Shown here one piece after another: positions 11,401 through 34,112 of a stretch of DNA of 34,982 nucleotides. The notes under the pieces are model-generated. The model searched no databases. It was given only the letters and a program-made list of their open reading frames with translations, and was not told the DNA's origin. The stretch lies in contig NMRA01000264.1 of NCBI GenBank assembly GCA_002633005.1, positions 344,583 through 379,564 on the forward strand, in the 5' to 3' direction. The DNA comes from Phoronis australis. Taxonomy: Eukaryota > Phoronida > Phoronidae. Made by a program: the position numbers and the translations under genes. Within the stretch, counting starts at the first letter, position 1. Each line of letters opens with the position of its first letter.

Positions 11401-14400
11401 AAACAACTTTTAAAGTTATGCGGAACTTAATACAAAATGTGAAAATTTTGTGGTAATGGTCACTTACGGAGGGCTCACTGTTTGAGAACCACTGAATAAC
11501 AGGCATCAAACTCAGCTGTTCTCAATATCCAAGACCCTTGTAAGTGAGTATTGCCAATTTTGCCAGTTGGGAACATCAAAACTCAGAGATGACTGTTTGG
11601 ATTCAAATGAAACTTCCAGGTATTCTACTTTATGGTCTCTTTTCCACTTTGACATCAAAATTTGGTGTTTTTAGGGCTCTTGTTAAAAAAATTGAAAGTT
11701 GCATAAAATGAAAACAAATGGATAATTTAGAAAACTCATGATTTTTATCTTGAACATTTACATTCAAATGAAGATATTGGTTGATACCATTGTTTTGTTG
11801 TGAATGAACCTTTTGATAATTTTAATAAAAAGACATAGTTTTGCAAATGGCTAAGAGTAAATACTTGCAAATGGTCCAACATAACCTCAATATACTGCAA
11901 ATCCAGACAGCTTCTTGTGCAATATGTTTAAATACTGGCAAATATCTCTCCCCACAAAACTTCCCTATGAACCTCACCTGCTGAGAAACTAATCTGTAGT
12001 TTGATATCCCGATACTCAGTTACACCTCACAAGCCATCTGTAGATGGAGGTTGCCAGCACTATAGAACTAATTCCCTTTCTTTAAAGTGAAGTTGAAAAT
12101 CATGTCATGCATGTGAGGATGTAACTAACTCTGTCCAACCATTTTTCCCTCCTTAAGGTGATGTTGAAAGTCATGTCATGCATGTGAGGATGTAACTAAC
12201 TCTGTCCAACCATTTTCCCCTCTTTAAGGTGATGTTGAAAGTCATGTCATGCATGTGAGGATGTAACTAACTCTGTCCAACCATTTTCCCCTCCTTAAGG
12301 TGATGTTGAATGGCATGACATGTGTGAAACTACACCTCAAGATGCCTTACGAACTTACCATAAGTTTGGACCACTGGCTGATGCTCTTCAAAGTCTTCAT
12401 CAGTTCAATCACTGGTCAGAGGACACCATCATCAGCGTAATTGATGAGATCACTAGTATGTACGGCAATTGTATGATTGTGTAGTTTTCAAATAAGTACC
12501 CAAACAAAATCCGTTGAACCTGAAATTCTGATTTATGGCAAGAAACCCAGACACCAGATGGAAAATAACACCAAAATCATTTTTGCTTTGAAATTTTGGA
12601 AGAGAAGAACATTTGTCATCTTTTTGCAAAATAACTAGTTCTTGTTTTACTGTCATTCATCAAATTAAACGCAATACTAGTAGTGTTTTTAGTGCTGAGA
12701 TGTATGAAAAAATAGTGATAAAGTCTTCTTCTTATCAACTGTAGGCAGGTTTACATGGTGACACATCCTAATCAGCCAGTCTGTTATTTGGAAAACTTTT
12801 TCAAATTGGTAAAAGGAAAAGGATCAACTTGAGATTGAGGCACCAAAGCAGTATGCATGTATCCATCTAGAACTGAAATATACCAGTGATGTGTTCTGTA
12901 CTGGCAAGGAAGTTTTTATCACACGCAAGAATTCCTTCACTGTCAAATAACTAACATTAAATTCATTTGTCAGGTTTACCTGAAGACTGGCTACCTGAAA
13001 ACACAGCTCACCTGATGATCTTATGTGGTGATGCGATCACCGTAAAACTTTTGGGAAGCAAAGCCATCAATGGGCGTATACGGGATATTTCTGTGACAAT
13101 AGCAGGTCTGGCAGTGGTAAGCTATTGATGTTTGCAGACTGATAGGTTGGCCAGTAAGTGCTAATAAATTGAATTACTCTCATTCTTCACTTATTTCACA
13201 CAAAATTAATTGCCACAATTGCTCCTTTTCTATTTTTCAAAGGCTGATCACTTTTACTTCAAATAATGATAATATACCAGATGTTGCTTATTGACATACA
13301 CGTAGTGCAAACTATGCAACATAAACTAAAAATGAAATTGTTATTTCTTGCAGAGAAATTTGACAAAATATTCTGTCACATGTCCTCCATGTTGTGTGGT
13401 AAATAGTTGAAGAATTACCACACTTGTTGCTAAGGGAAGGACTCAGTTTTTTATGCAATAAGTCAACTGAGATGTTCATTAAGTTATCAAAACTGTTGTT
13501 TTCTCATAAGGTATATAAAGAAATCATTTCTTGATGTATAAAAAGTACATAAATGTGACAAGGTCCAGGTAAAAGGTTATTGAAAAAATAAAATGCCAGA
13601 TGTTTCTGACTGGAGAGCGTTCATTAAGGCTATAGGACCTATGCTAGGACCTTGCTAAAGTCAGCCAAAATCATGTGTTCTCTTTCAAAATACACGGCAA
13701 TATCTCATATAATCTTGCAAAGTTTACTTTTTAGCGAGGTCCTAGTATTACTGAACTCTACCTGGTAAAACAGGAAGACACAATCATGATTTGGCATTCT
13801 TTTCCATTTCCCTTTAGGCGTGCTACAAGAACCAGTTCCCGATATCATGGGTTGTATCAGTGATACGTAAAGTCAGCACGTACATCGAGGCCCAGAAGGA
13901 CCGTTTGTATTTCTTAAATGGCATTATAGACACTTTCAGAGAGAACATTTTGGAACTACATGAATTTAGTGACCACCCAGGTAACAGGATTGAATTGTTT
14001 GGCCGTAGCGTATGTCTCAAGTGTTGCAGCTGAAGTAAGGTTTAAATTGAAAAAATGGTCTGCGAATTACATTGGGAGTGTGCTCCGGCATGTTCCTATA
14101 GACAGGTGTGGTCCTACACACTTTGTTGAAATCGCAACAAGAGCAGTTAGGTGCCATGATGTCTCATTAAACTCTTAAGTTCAATGGAAATGCCATTTTA
14201 TTTCGAAAAAATGATAAATTAAAGTGGCATGGCATTAGTCCCAAGTTTGGCAGAGTTTGACCGAAATCTGTCATAATCGGCCTACAGTTTATTTTGAAAA
14301 CTACATTGTTTACATTGTCCAGTGCAGGTGTTACTTGGCAAATTCAACAACTGTGTATCAAAGAGACCTGTTATTTTACAGACCAAGACCCTGAACTGGA

Positions 14401-14557
14401 GACAACTGTTTCTGCCCTGTCGGAGTTCACAAAAGAAATCATCATGGTTTCCTTCACCATACTCACAACAAGGTCTCCTGGGTCAAGTTCACAAAGTAAT
14501 GTAAATCTCAAGATGACCGGTGCTAAAGAAAACAAGTTTACCAAGTCTGAGGAGTAA
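2416..14557 (+). CDS. FBXO47: F-box only protein 47 (complete, 9 coding exons)
   Basis: FBXO47 is an F-box protein, expected to bind SKP1 and act as an SCF adaptor; in mouse and in worm (PROM-1) the family is needed in meiotic prophase. Coding exons: 2416-2572, 3286-3453, 4288-4364, 6204-6390, 11168-11338, 12300-12455, 12974-13116, 13818-13980, 14382-14557. All have AG/GT borders and the summed length is 466 codons including TAA, against about 450 aa in vertebrates. Diagnostic segments are the F-box LDSIPLELKFLVFSYLK then VEDLSILTITSK (exons 1-2), FGTFLHTFTAGWDDTEC (exon 4), FWLSMIVKSLPMINQARMLY then LLFGP (exon 5), and SKAINGR (exon 7). These follow human FBXO47 in order. An in-frame ATG at 2377 would add 13 residues, but an acceptor ending at 2409 favours 2416. 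Intron 4 carries a 3.5-kb transposon and the exon 6 acceptor is tandemly repeated. A possible AATAAA poly(A) signal lies at 15527-15532. Confidence 0.93.
2573..4287 (+). other. FBXO47 introns 1 and 2
   Basis: Intron 1 (2573-3285, donor GTTGGT, acceptor TTGTTTCAG) and intron 2 (3454-4287, donor GTAGGA, acceptor TTTTTTGGTAG) flank the 168-bp exon 2. Apart from that exon the sequence is AT-rich and shows no gene or repeat I can define. Confidence 0.7.
4672..5517. mobile_element. Degenerate hAT-like transposon
   Basis: The left end reads CATAGGCGGATTTAGG followed by G and C runs. The right end, reverse-complemented, reads CAGTGGCGGATCTAG and is also followed by a G/C run. The CAGTGGCGGATC terminus is typical of hAT elements. 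Flanks share TATAT but no clean 8-bp duplication remains. Near 4890 an ATG opens a short frame (MKKVTSFFKENG, then a stop) that resembles the start of some hAT transposases, so this may be a decayed autonomous copy. The interior holds the only ambiguous base (4740) and a tRNA-like segment. Confidence 0.6.
5228..5293 (+). repeat. tRNA-derived SINE head
   Basis: The segment has an A-box-like TGGTGTAGTGG near its start and a degenerate B-box-like GAGTTTGAGTCT about 40 bases later, the spacing of an internal RNA polymerase III promoter. Acceptor-stem pairing is poor and it lies inside a transposon, so it is read as a SINE fragment rather than a working tRNA gene. Confidence 0.4.
5614..5897. repeat. 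Tandem array, 4 x 71 bp
   Basis: Four units begin at 5614, 5685, 5756 and 5827, each starting AAGGTTGGTTGACAG or a close variant and ending in CTGATTATAGCAACAC. Divergence is low. The array sits in FBXO47 intron 3, about 300 bases before exon 4, and does not touch an exon edge. Confidence 0.9.
7105..7308 (+). pseudogene. THAP-type zinc-finger remnant
   Basis: One + strand frame reads AKPYYC, a stop, then FPWCKPSTGGHKFPKDLRLL and YSWTIAVKRVN, another stop, then PRVCS and QFHSE. This follows the THAP layout: paired cysteines, an HKFPKD motif, a Trp with a basic run, then a late Cys and His. The late Cys-His spacing is longer than the usual C-x2-H. In-frame stops at 7126-7128 and near 7222 make it non-functional as read. 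It ends at a strong donor (TTG/GTAAGT at 7306-7314), as an intron-containing transposase gene would. Confidence 0.5.
7954..8048 (+). other. Candidate alternative terminal exon or recursive splice point
   Basis: TTCTGTTACAG/GTGAGC at 7943-7959 is a polypyrimidine acceptor directly abutting a near-consensus donor. As an acceptor it opens a frame from 7954 (ERKQLKPTARPF, then ILPLDKVKSNPS, then AITGEN, TGA at 8046-8048). Its phase matches the end of FBXO47 exon 4, so splicing would give a truncated FBXO47 ending in this peptide. As an acceptor-donor pair it could instead act as a zero-length recursive splice site in this 4.8-kb intron. It may also be a transposase exon. No transcript evidence is available. 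Confidence 0.35.
8613..8855 (-). other. Unidentified open frame inside the transposon
   Basis: This minus-strand frame is open for about 80 codons and ends at TAG (8615-8613). It includes HFHTPEVLHGTMYKSVALEK and CELQYKVTMRQCASGLSVY, a composition that looks protein-like. An acceptor-like CTTCCCACAG precedes 8792. The opposite strand is also open over about 50 codons here, which weakens the case. I do not recognise a family. It could be a captured exon or chance. Confidence 0.25.
10069..10263 (+). other. Coding-like terminal exon near the right end of the transposon
   Basis: A + strand frame is open from 10069 to TAA at 10261-10263. After acceptor-like AG dinucleotides at 10070-10071 and 10083-10084 it reads LIDVTVTDKLLEIIPNNINA and ends GDYREVDIGEYLS. 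The last third is GC-rich, unlike its surroundings, and no other frame stays open. It could be the last exon of the element's own gene. No family recognised. Confidence 0.35.
11339..12299 (+). other. FBXO47 intron 5
   Basis: Runs from donor GTACTG after exon 5 to the acceptor TCCTTAAG at 12292-12299. The last 213 bases are the splice-site array (12087-12299). The rest is AT-rich with no recognised element. Confidence 0.8.
12087..12299 (+). repeat. Tandem array, 3 x 71 bp, carrying copies of the exon 6 splice acceptor
   Basis: Three 71-bp units (12087-12157, 12158-12228, 12229-12299) abut FBXO47 exon 6. Each starts with a copy of the exon's first bases (GTGATGTTGAA in units 2 and 3, GTGAAGTTGAA in unit 1) and continues CATGTCATGCATGTGAGGAT. 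Then come a branch-point-like GTAACTAACT, a C/T-rich tract and TTAAG. So 12156-12157 and 12227-12228 are decoy acceptors identical in layout to the real one at 12298-12299, while the equivalent AG before unit 1 has become AA. Use of a decoy reads GDVESHVMHVRM and then TAA. Confidence 0.92.
12456..13817 (+). other. FBXO47 introns 6 and 7
   Basis: Intron 6 (12456-12973, donor GTATGT, acceptor TTTGTCAG) and intron 7 (13117-13817, donor GTAAGC, acceptor CCCTTTAG) surround the 143-bp exon 7. Intron 7 carries a copy of a dispersed repeat at about 13629-13765. Nothing else recognisable. Confidence 0.75.
13629..13765 (+). mobile_element. Dispersed MITE-like repeat, copy A
   Basis: This roughly 137-bp block is homologous, in reverse orientation, to 33866-34004. 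Shared landmarks are AGGACCTYGCTAAA, a central AATACACGRCAATRTCTCA, and a flank resembling GTTCAGTA. Within copy A, CTAGGACCTTGCTAAA near 13644 and TTTAGCGAGGTCCTAG near 13730 form an internal inverted repeat. Two copies in one window indicate a dispersed family; there is no coding capacity. Confidence 0.65.
13981..14381 (+). other. FBXO47 intron 8
   Basis: This 401-bp intron runs from donor GTAACA to acceptor CCTGTTATTTTACAG. I see no gene or repeat in it. Confidence 0.8.
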
Positions 14558-15935
14558 TCTTCAGTGTTTGTCTAACAAAAGCGTTCATCTTGTGTTTCAT
14601 TGATATTTTCTAGTGTTTTGCTAAGAACGAGAATTGTGCATTCGAACGTTGACGCACACTTTGCAAAACTGTCTTCAAAAGACAAGTGACTTTGGAAATA
14701 TTCAATCTTACCCATTCCTAAAGTTAATCAGTTTTTGCATCATTCAAAGCTAGCAACACATGTAAGATGTGTAGCAAATACGTATTATCACCATTTTACC
14801 GAGTCTGAACATGGTCGATGGAGAAGTTTTTAAAATGTTTGCCTTAACCGAAGTTCGCTATAATCACTTAGCACTTGTACAATAGGACACTTAAGCCATA
14901 TAACAATGTAAACCAGGTTCGTTGACACGCTTTGACTGTAATCATTGCGCATGAGAAACTAGATAGTCAATGCTTTTAGTTTGATGTAACGTGTTCAACT
15001 TATTGATGCAAGCACTTGTGTCCAGTCATTTTAAAATTGCAATCTTTGTCCTTCAGACTATAAAATCAATGAGTAATAGAATTTTCAAGTGAAACATTTT
15101 ATTTATAACATTTCTTTCAATTTATCACAGTGGTCTACTGCTAGTAGAGATCAAATCACCGAGCTAAAGTACTATATAACAGCACCTAGACGGAAACAAA
15201 ATCTGCAGTGCCGTACAGTATCAACAATATTAAGGGGAGTGGACATGAAAAGCTTAAAGTTATATTGAGAGCTACATCGATGGGGCACAAGTGGCTAACT
15301 TCAAAATGAGATAAAATAAAGACGAAGCAGTTTGTTTAGCCAAAATTATGAATTCCATTCACAGCACAGTACAACTTTAGAAAAAAAAGAAGTCTTAACT
15401 TGCCTCTACTTTTTGTGACTGTCACAAAATTTGAATCCAAACTTTCGACACCACTATGAAATGGTATGTCCTAAGGTAGCAGTGATGCTACCTAAACAGC
15501 GCTCAATATACCTTTAATATTTGAAAAATAAAAACAACATGAGGTCCCCTTTTCTTGACAGTTGGTATTTTCTTATGGCTAAATTAGTTTAAAGGGGCAT
15601 CTCCTTCTTCTTCAGGACTTGAACACAAAGCCTATTAAATAAGATCATTAACTCGGACAAACCTGTCTGGGAAAATCTTGCATACTAGCAATTGGTTTCT
15701 TCTAAGATTCATGTACAGCAGATCAACTTTTTAAAGGCTTATCCACCTCTGCATGTAATGAAGCCTGTTTCATACTATTTTTATGTGCCAGCATTATCAA
15801 CATTCTGTTAAGTGGCTATAAACCATCTTGCATCACATAAATGTGTTTGATTTAGGCCTCTTACCCTTATGAAATTGGTCTCAAGTGTTCCTTTGTCAAA
15901 CTGGAAATGATTTCTGGGCTTCAAAAGAACTGACA
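14558..15935. other. FBXO47 3' flank
   Basis: Sequence after the FBXO47 stop, presumably 3' UTR and then intergenic. The best + strand poly(A) candidate is AATAAA at 15527-15532. No other gene or repeat seen. Confidence 0.5.
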
Positions 15936-16320
15936 GTTTGTTATTGCCTGATATCAGGCTCTATACAATGGCCAGACACGTCATGTCGTTATATGCACCA
16001 GCTTGTTATTGCCTGATATCAGGCTTAACAATGGCCAGACACGTCATGTCATATGCACCAGTTTGTTATTGCCTGATATCAGGCTCTACACAATGGTCAG
16101 TCACTTCATGTCATCATATGCACCAAGCATGGTCTCAACTAATAATAAACTGACAGTTTGTTATTGCCTGATATCAGGCTCTACACAATGGTCAGTCACC
16201 TCATGTCATTATATGCACCAGTTTGTTATTGCCTGATATCAGACTCTACCCAATGGCCAGTCTTGTCATGTCACTTTACGCACCAAGCATGGTCTCAACT
16301 AATAATGAACTGTCAGTTCT
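15936..16320. repeat. Tandem array with embedded 14-bp palindrome
   Basis: Five units start at 15936, 16001, 16061, 16156 and 16221 (spacing 60-95). Each carries GTTTGTTATTGCC followed by the perfect palindrome GCCTGATATCAGGC (one change in the last copy), then a CAATGGYCAG segment and TCATGTCA..ATGCACCA. Two units have an extra block of about 30 bases including AGCATGGTCTCAACTAATAA. The array lies between the convergent FBXO47 and NDR kinase genes. Confidence 0.88.
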
Positions 16321-18555
16321 ATGCCTCATGCCAGCAAGGAACAATTAAAGACCCATTTTATAATCAAAATTTGCCTTTTGAACGCAATTAAGGTTTATAG
16401 TCACTGTAAGGAATCTAAATTGTTTTCAATCGTGGCATGAAACAGTGTGAGACAAATTTTTATGGAATAATACAACAGCCTGTCTTCCATCCTCACAATT
16501 TCAAGCACAAGCATTCTCAGCAACATATCTCTTTTTGCCAAAAATGCAATTATAATTATCCTTTCTAAGGACCAGTACTTCTTTCTCATGCACTGTGATT
16601 CTTTTTTAATGAAGCACAGCTGTACCCAGTTGTAGTCGTGACACAATACCCCCAAGTATGTGCGCACAGTGCCAGAGTGAATAGAAAGCTTGTTCATGAA
16701 CAAAGCGAGGAGGAAGACTGTGTGCCTTGAGCAACATGGTTTGTAATGAGCGTTTCCAGGACCTGAGATAGAAGGAAATGTCCCTACAATATTCATCATC
16801 ACACATTTCAAGTTCACTGCATACAAGCATATATACAGATCACCAACAAAATATTATAAAGCACCTATATTACATAACAACCGATTCCATACAGAAGCAA
16901 CTTATAATTTAGTAGCAAGAAACAAACCTTCAATTGCACTAATCAACAGTATTTGTGCCAAAAAGATAATAAAAACCTAGAAAACAAAGATTGCAGCAGG
17001 ACAAGTTTGGCTGAACAGTCGTTTGTCAGTTTTAGCATCCCTTAAAGGTAGCGCTGGTATCAACAATCTGATTAAACATTAGCACTATTTTCTATTCATA
17101 TTTAACAGAAAGAATAGCCAAACCCACTCTTAACAATAAAACCTAGCACACCATAAGCAATGTACACAGTTCTGGCTGGAGAAAGGTTAACACAAAAAAT
17201 AACACAGCCCACTGCCAAGGACCATGTATTTATAACACTGGAGAAGTAAAAAATCGGGTGGACATTACCCAAATGGTCGATTCTGTTCACATGTCCAGTA
17301 ACACATGAAGTGGTCAAAATAAAATGTAGGAGATGGTAATTTCTTGCCTGAATAAGATAAGGTGTTGCTGAAACTGGGTTTTCAAACGTGATTTTCCTAC
17401 GTTTAGGAGCTAAAATTTATTGTTCAAAAGTAACTCATGCTTTCAAGGATGGCACAATCGTAGAAATTGGTGGAAGGTTTTGAGTGAGTATGGGCATCTA
17501 AAAGTGAAAATTTGCAAATTTCACCCATGGTTGTTACCCTTAAACGGGCATTAACCCAAACATGGACAGAAATTTTAGTTCTAAGAACACAATTATTTTG
17601 TAACAAAATTACTTTAAATCACAGAAAATCACGCTTTGCTTTCTGTGTTACAGGCAAATGCCATTTTTTATTCAATGCTTGCCTACATTGTTTCATCCTT
17701 GGGTCACATGTGAACAACACACTGGCAATTTCTCCAATAAAACTCATTTCAAAAATGCAAAACCCAAACAGCTTTACACGGCATTTCATGATCGTCAGAA
17801 CAATTGTCTGAAGATCTCATAATTGCCATCAACTGGAAACTCAACATTCACTAGGTGTGGTTACTGACAAGGCTTTCTTTCTATTATCTGAATAAGATAA
17901 CGAACCTCTTTTCAACATTAGGGTGTTTCTGGAATAAGTGTTCTATGCAACAACCTGAAAACACTTCAGGCACAACCATTGTCTCACCAGCCCCACATTG
18001 TGAATTTTAAAGTTATTAAAAACATGCACCATTAAAAAGTGGACACGACTTTGTGGATGATAAGCAACTGCCGGTAGTTTGGATATGTTAGAATGCTGAT
18101 GAAAATACTGCCTGTGAACACTCGGCAAAAGAGAAAAAACAATACACAGTGAGTCCAAAAGCACCAATCAACGAGTGCACCAGCACACCACAGAAACAAA
18201 TTGGAACCCAAAGTGACTTTAATGCACAATCAACCATCTGAAACGAGCTGTCCAAGAATCTGGTTTGAATTCATCCACATATCCACGTAGCACTGTTGAA
18301 AACAGAGGAACTATTAAAACAATAACCATGACAAATAAAGTGACCAAAACAGGATAAAGCCGCTGTATTTAAATAATAAATGAATTATAGTTAACTAATC
18401 GTGATGTTGACAATGTGAATTCCTTGCGTCTATAAACGGTGACTGTGACTCCTTAGGATTACTCAACTTTCAGTGCTGAAGATCAAGTGCCATTCCTGCA
18501 ATATTTACTTCTCCAGAGCTCGTCGCTTGCATTGTAAATTGACTTATCTGTCGTC
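16321..18555. other. 3' flank of the NDR kinase gene
   Basis: On the minus strand this follows the kinase stop and should hold its 3' UTR. A minus-strand AATAAA (TTTATT at 17416-17421) is one possible poly(A) signal. A 141-codon minus-strand frame (16401-16826) overlaps a 74-codon frame (16606-16830). Neither resembles a family I know, so I treat them as chance or UTR frames. Confidence 0.4.
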
Positions 18556-30868
<12,313 letters not shown>

Positions 30869-33865
30869 CTTCCGTCAATCATTTAAACTACAAAGCAAAA
30901 TAACAAAGGTATACTGTAACCAATAGGTGAGATGGTTGTGTGGTAAATTTGTGACGTTGTTTAGATTTTTTAGCCTCTAAACGAAACTGCAGTAGAGTTC
31001 ATCTTAATCTAAAACTTGACAGGCTGTTTTACCAAAAAATATTTAAGAACACATTCAATTTTGATGCTTTTGGTCTTCACAATTCAATCCAGACTTTCCA
31101 TTATTATAACTTTGCCTATAAAGTGATAATCAGTGTTATTCACAATCTGTTTTGACTCATTGTAGAAGTAAGACTGAATTTTGCTGTGACGAGCTTGACT
31201 CACACATGTCTAGTTTGAAAATCAATGTAATGAGTATGAACCAGGTCTTCATTTAGCAGGCACCCGGAGTGTCCATTTGAACACCTTGGCTAGGATGCTC
31301 TGATTAACAAATATACATTCTGTTCAGCATGTGAACGCCCAGGTAAAGTGAGTCAAAAAGCTTTGGTATAACTTTTAACTCGCTAACAAATGCTTTACTA
31401 GCTCATAAGCCTGTACAGGATAAACAGAATAAGAAGTTAGTTAAGATATTTTGTAAGATATGATATACTTCATTATAAGTCTCCAAAGTAACATATGACA
31501 CTTGACTATGACAGCAATTTGACTAGGGGTCCAAACAAAGCAGTCACACCTCTATGTTCAAGGACGCCCATAGAAATTGAAAAACCCATTTTGGATGCCC
31601 CTTTTTTGAAATCCTCGTTTGAATTCACGGAAGACGAGTCATTTTTCAACGAAAAAATCATCTTAGTTATTTTACATCAAGCCACTGCACAGGTTATAAG
31701 CTAAACATGCAGACACTTGACTATATGAACATAAACTTATGAAGATGTCCGTGAATATTGTAACTGTCGACGAGTTTGAATTTTCTAGTTGTGGAGAACA
31801 CTTGATAATTATGAGATTTGTTCAGTCTTGGGAATGCTTATAAATGTAGCTCTTGTGTCACATTAACACCTGTTGGAAGGTAAATAAAACTTTGGCATTA
31901 GAGTGCAAAATTTGGTAGACCCTATAAAAATGTCCAAATTTGGCTAACTTTTACTTCTACTAAACAGTTCTGAGATTTCACCATGAACATCTATCAAAAT
32001 AAATTAAGTCATTTTTATCGATCCCATTTTTGTGTTTCTAATATACCAATTCTTCGTCGTTTAATTCTAGACATGACCACGAGACCCACGTAATGTTAGA
32101 TTAGTAGTGGCATAAAGTAAAAAATAAAAGTTTAGTAAATAAAAACGAGTTGAATTCAATAGTTTTGCAGTCATTTGGTTTAAATTAAACACACTAGTCT
32201 ATAAGGTCCTACATAGTAAATAAATTCACACTTCAATCACCTCAAAGTTATGTGATTAAGTAGATTCTATTCCCCCAGTACGCTATTTCAGGAGCATGTG
32301 TAAATTGCTACTCAGATGCAGTACCATTGTGCAAACATTGGACAGATATGTAGAATCAGGGCCCAGAGTAGCCAGCCAGCTAGATATACGAAGATTATCA
32401 TCAAAACACCATTATGTGTTACCTTAACATAGACTTTGAAAATTCACACAGCTCATCAGTTCTTAGACAAACATGAAGACCTAACAACCAGCAAGGGTGC
32501 ATGCAAAAATCTGGGAGTTAAATGACACTCATCTTGCCCGTTACAGTCATAAACATGAAAAAAAAAAAAATTGAGTAATGTAATTTTCTTGAGTGATTCT
32601 CCAGGTTTTTAACCAAGAAAAACTAGTCGTCGATTTGGAAACAGTATGCTTGTGACACATGCAGTTTGTTTTATTTTTGCAACATCTTTCGGAAGACAAT
32701 GACAACTTCACAGAAGCAAGATATGCTCAGAAGCTTGGGTTTACTGAAAAGCACATAATGAAGTGAAACCAATTCCGATAAATTGGTGTAAACTGTATGC
32801 AACCTTACATGGAAGAATTGGTGAAAAAAAAATTGGCCAATAGGTGACACTGATGGTGAAAGTCACTCCACTAATTTAGCAGCAGAATTATGCTAGAACA
32901 TGGCAATCTGTGAAGCCCTGTTAGTTTTGCCTTGGCAATCTCTGTACTCAACACTAACATGATTCCAGTGAACTAACATATTTGAGCTCTAATCATGCAG
33001 CACGATAGGTTAGATTGAAAGTCTGATTCTGGTCTGAGTTCAGAGATGTGCAAGGCAGGACACAGCTACAACCACAGCCACAGAGCTCAGTCCAGAGTTG
33101 AACCTAACAAATGGGTCTTGTTGTACAATTAAAGCTAACGGCACGAACATCAGAAAGCCAAGCCAGAGCTTATGGCAGCCATTTAGAAAGCCAAATGCGA
33201 AATCAATTATGTCTAAGGGGAGGCCCAGAACTAGGCAGAATTGTTCTTTGTATAATTAGGCTACTGAGCACGAATGAAAACAACAGACTCTGAAGTCATC
33301 GAGCAAAAGGGTCAAATACTGTTCTAACCTTGATAACAATTAGCAACAATTATTCAAAGAAGTCACATTTAGAGTTGATATGACGAAGGCCAGCCCAGCA
33401 ACAGTACCTTGTCACTTGATGTGTTCGCTCTATTGTCTCACAATCCAGCAAAATTAGCCGGGATATTGAGTCATCGATAATCAGCAGTCCAGTTGTGATC
33501 TTTTTAATGCGGCTGCCTTACAACAACTGATGTAAATAATTGAACATCCGCAATGAAAAAACGATTTGTAAAGTGCAAAACAAAAGTAGAAAAACACAAG
33601 AAAAAAGTTGTATGTTGATGTTTATTTGTTGAACTAAATGAGTTTTATAATGATTAGATGATAGATATTTCATTTAAGAGCAATGTAAAATAATGCGTAT
33701 GAATATATTTTGAATAAAAAACAAGTAGCTAATTATTTTTGTGTATTACTATTAATTGAACGCTATGTTAAAAAACTGCAGAATAATTTCATCAAATAAT
33801 TTAATAAAAAAGGAAATTATCAAATAAGTTTGAAATATCCACAAGTCTGTGCTTCACATGAAGTT
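30869..33865. other. 5' region of the NDR kinase gene
   Basis: An acceptor-like TTTTGCTTTGTAG (minus strand, AG at 30889-30888) lies just upstream of the kinase ATG, so a 5' untranslated exon farther right is likely. One candidate has donor CAAG/GTACTG at 33408/33407 and comes from a moderately CpG-bearing stretch at 33410-33500. The rest is AT-rich. A 69-codon + strand frame at 31495-31704 has no recognised family. Confidence 0.4.
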
Positions 33866-34004
33866 CCGGGTAAAGTTCAGTAAAGCAAGGACCTCGCTAA
33901 AAGACATAACTTAGCGAGATTACGTGAGACATTGTCGTGTATTTCAAACGAGAGCACGTGATGTATGTTAGTTTTTAGCAAGGTACTAACGTAGGTCTTA
34001 GCGT
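33866..34004 (-). mobile_element. Dispersed MITE-like repeat, copy B, next to the TAF11 promoter
   Basis: This is homologous in reverse orientation to 13629-13765. It keeps AAGGACCTCGCTAAAA on its left and TTTTTAGCAAGGTACTAACG on its right, with an E-box CACGTG at 33955-33960. It ends about 110 bases before the ATG of the probable TAF11 gene, so it occupies promoter-proximal space. Confidence 0.6.
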
Positions 34005-34019
34005 TACTAGCCCGTGAAG

Positions 34020-34058
34020 ACTTCCGGGCATACGCGATAATAGTTCTCTTTTTTCGCG
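34020..34058 (+). promoter_or_regulatory. ETS-like and CpG-bearing promoter motifs
   Basis: ACTTCCGG (34020-34027) matches the ETS/GABP core, common in animal housekeeping promoters. TTTCGCG (34052-34058) resembles an E2F-type half-site. Both are within 100 bases upstream of the ATG at 34113, consistent with a TATA-less promoter for a general transcription factor gene. Confidence 0.35.
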
Positions 34059-34112
34059 AGTTTTCTTGAAACATGACTCTTTGTTTCTGAATTCCTCTTT
34101 GAAATTTTTACG

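Noticed and set aside
15936-16320. CRISPR-like array
   Set aside because: Units are whole tandem repeats with no unique spacers, in animal intergenic DNA.
16401-16826. 141-codon minus-strand frame as a real gene
   Set aside because: No recognised domain, overlaps another open frame on the same strand, and lies where the kinase 3' UTR is expected.
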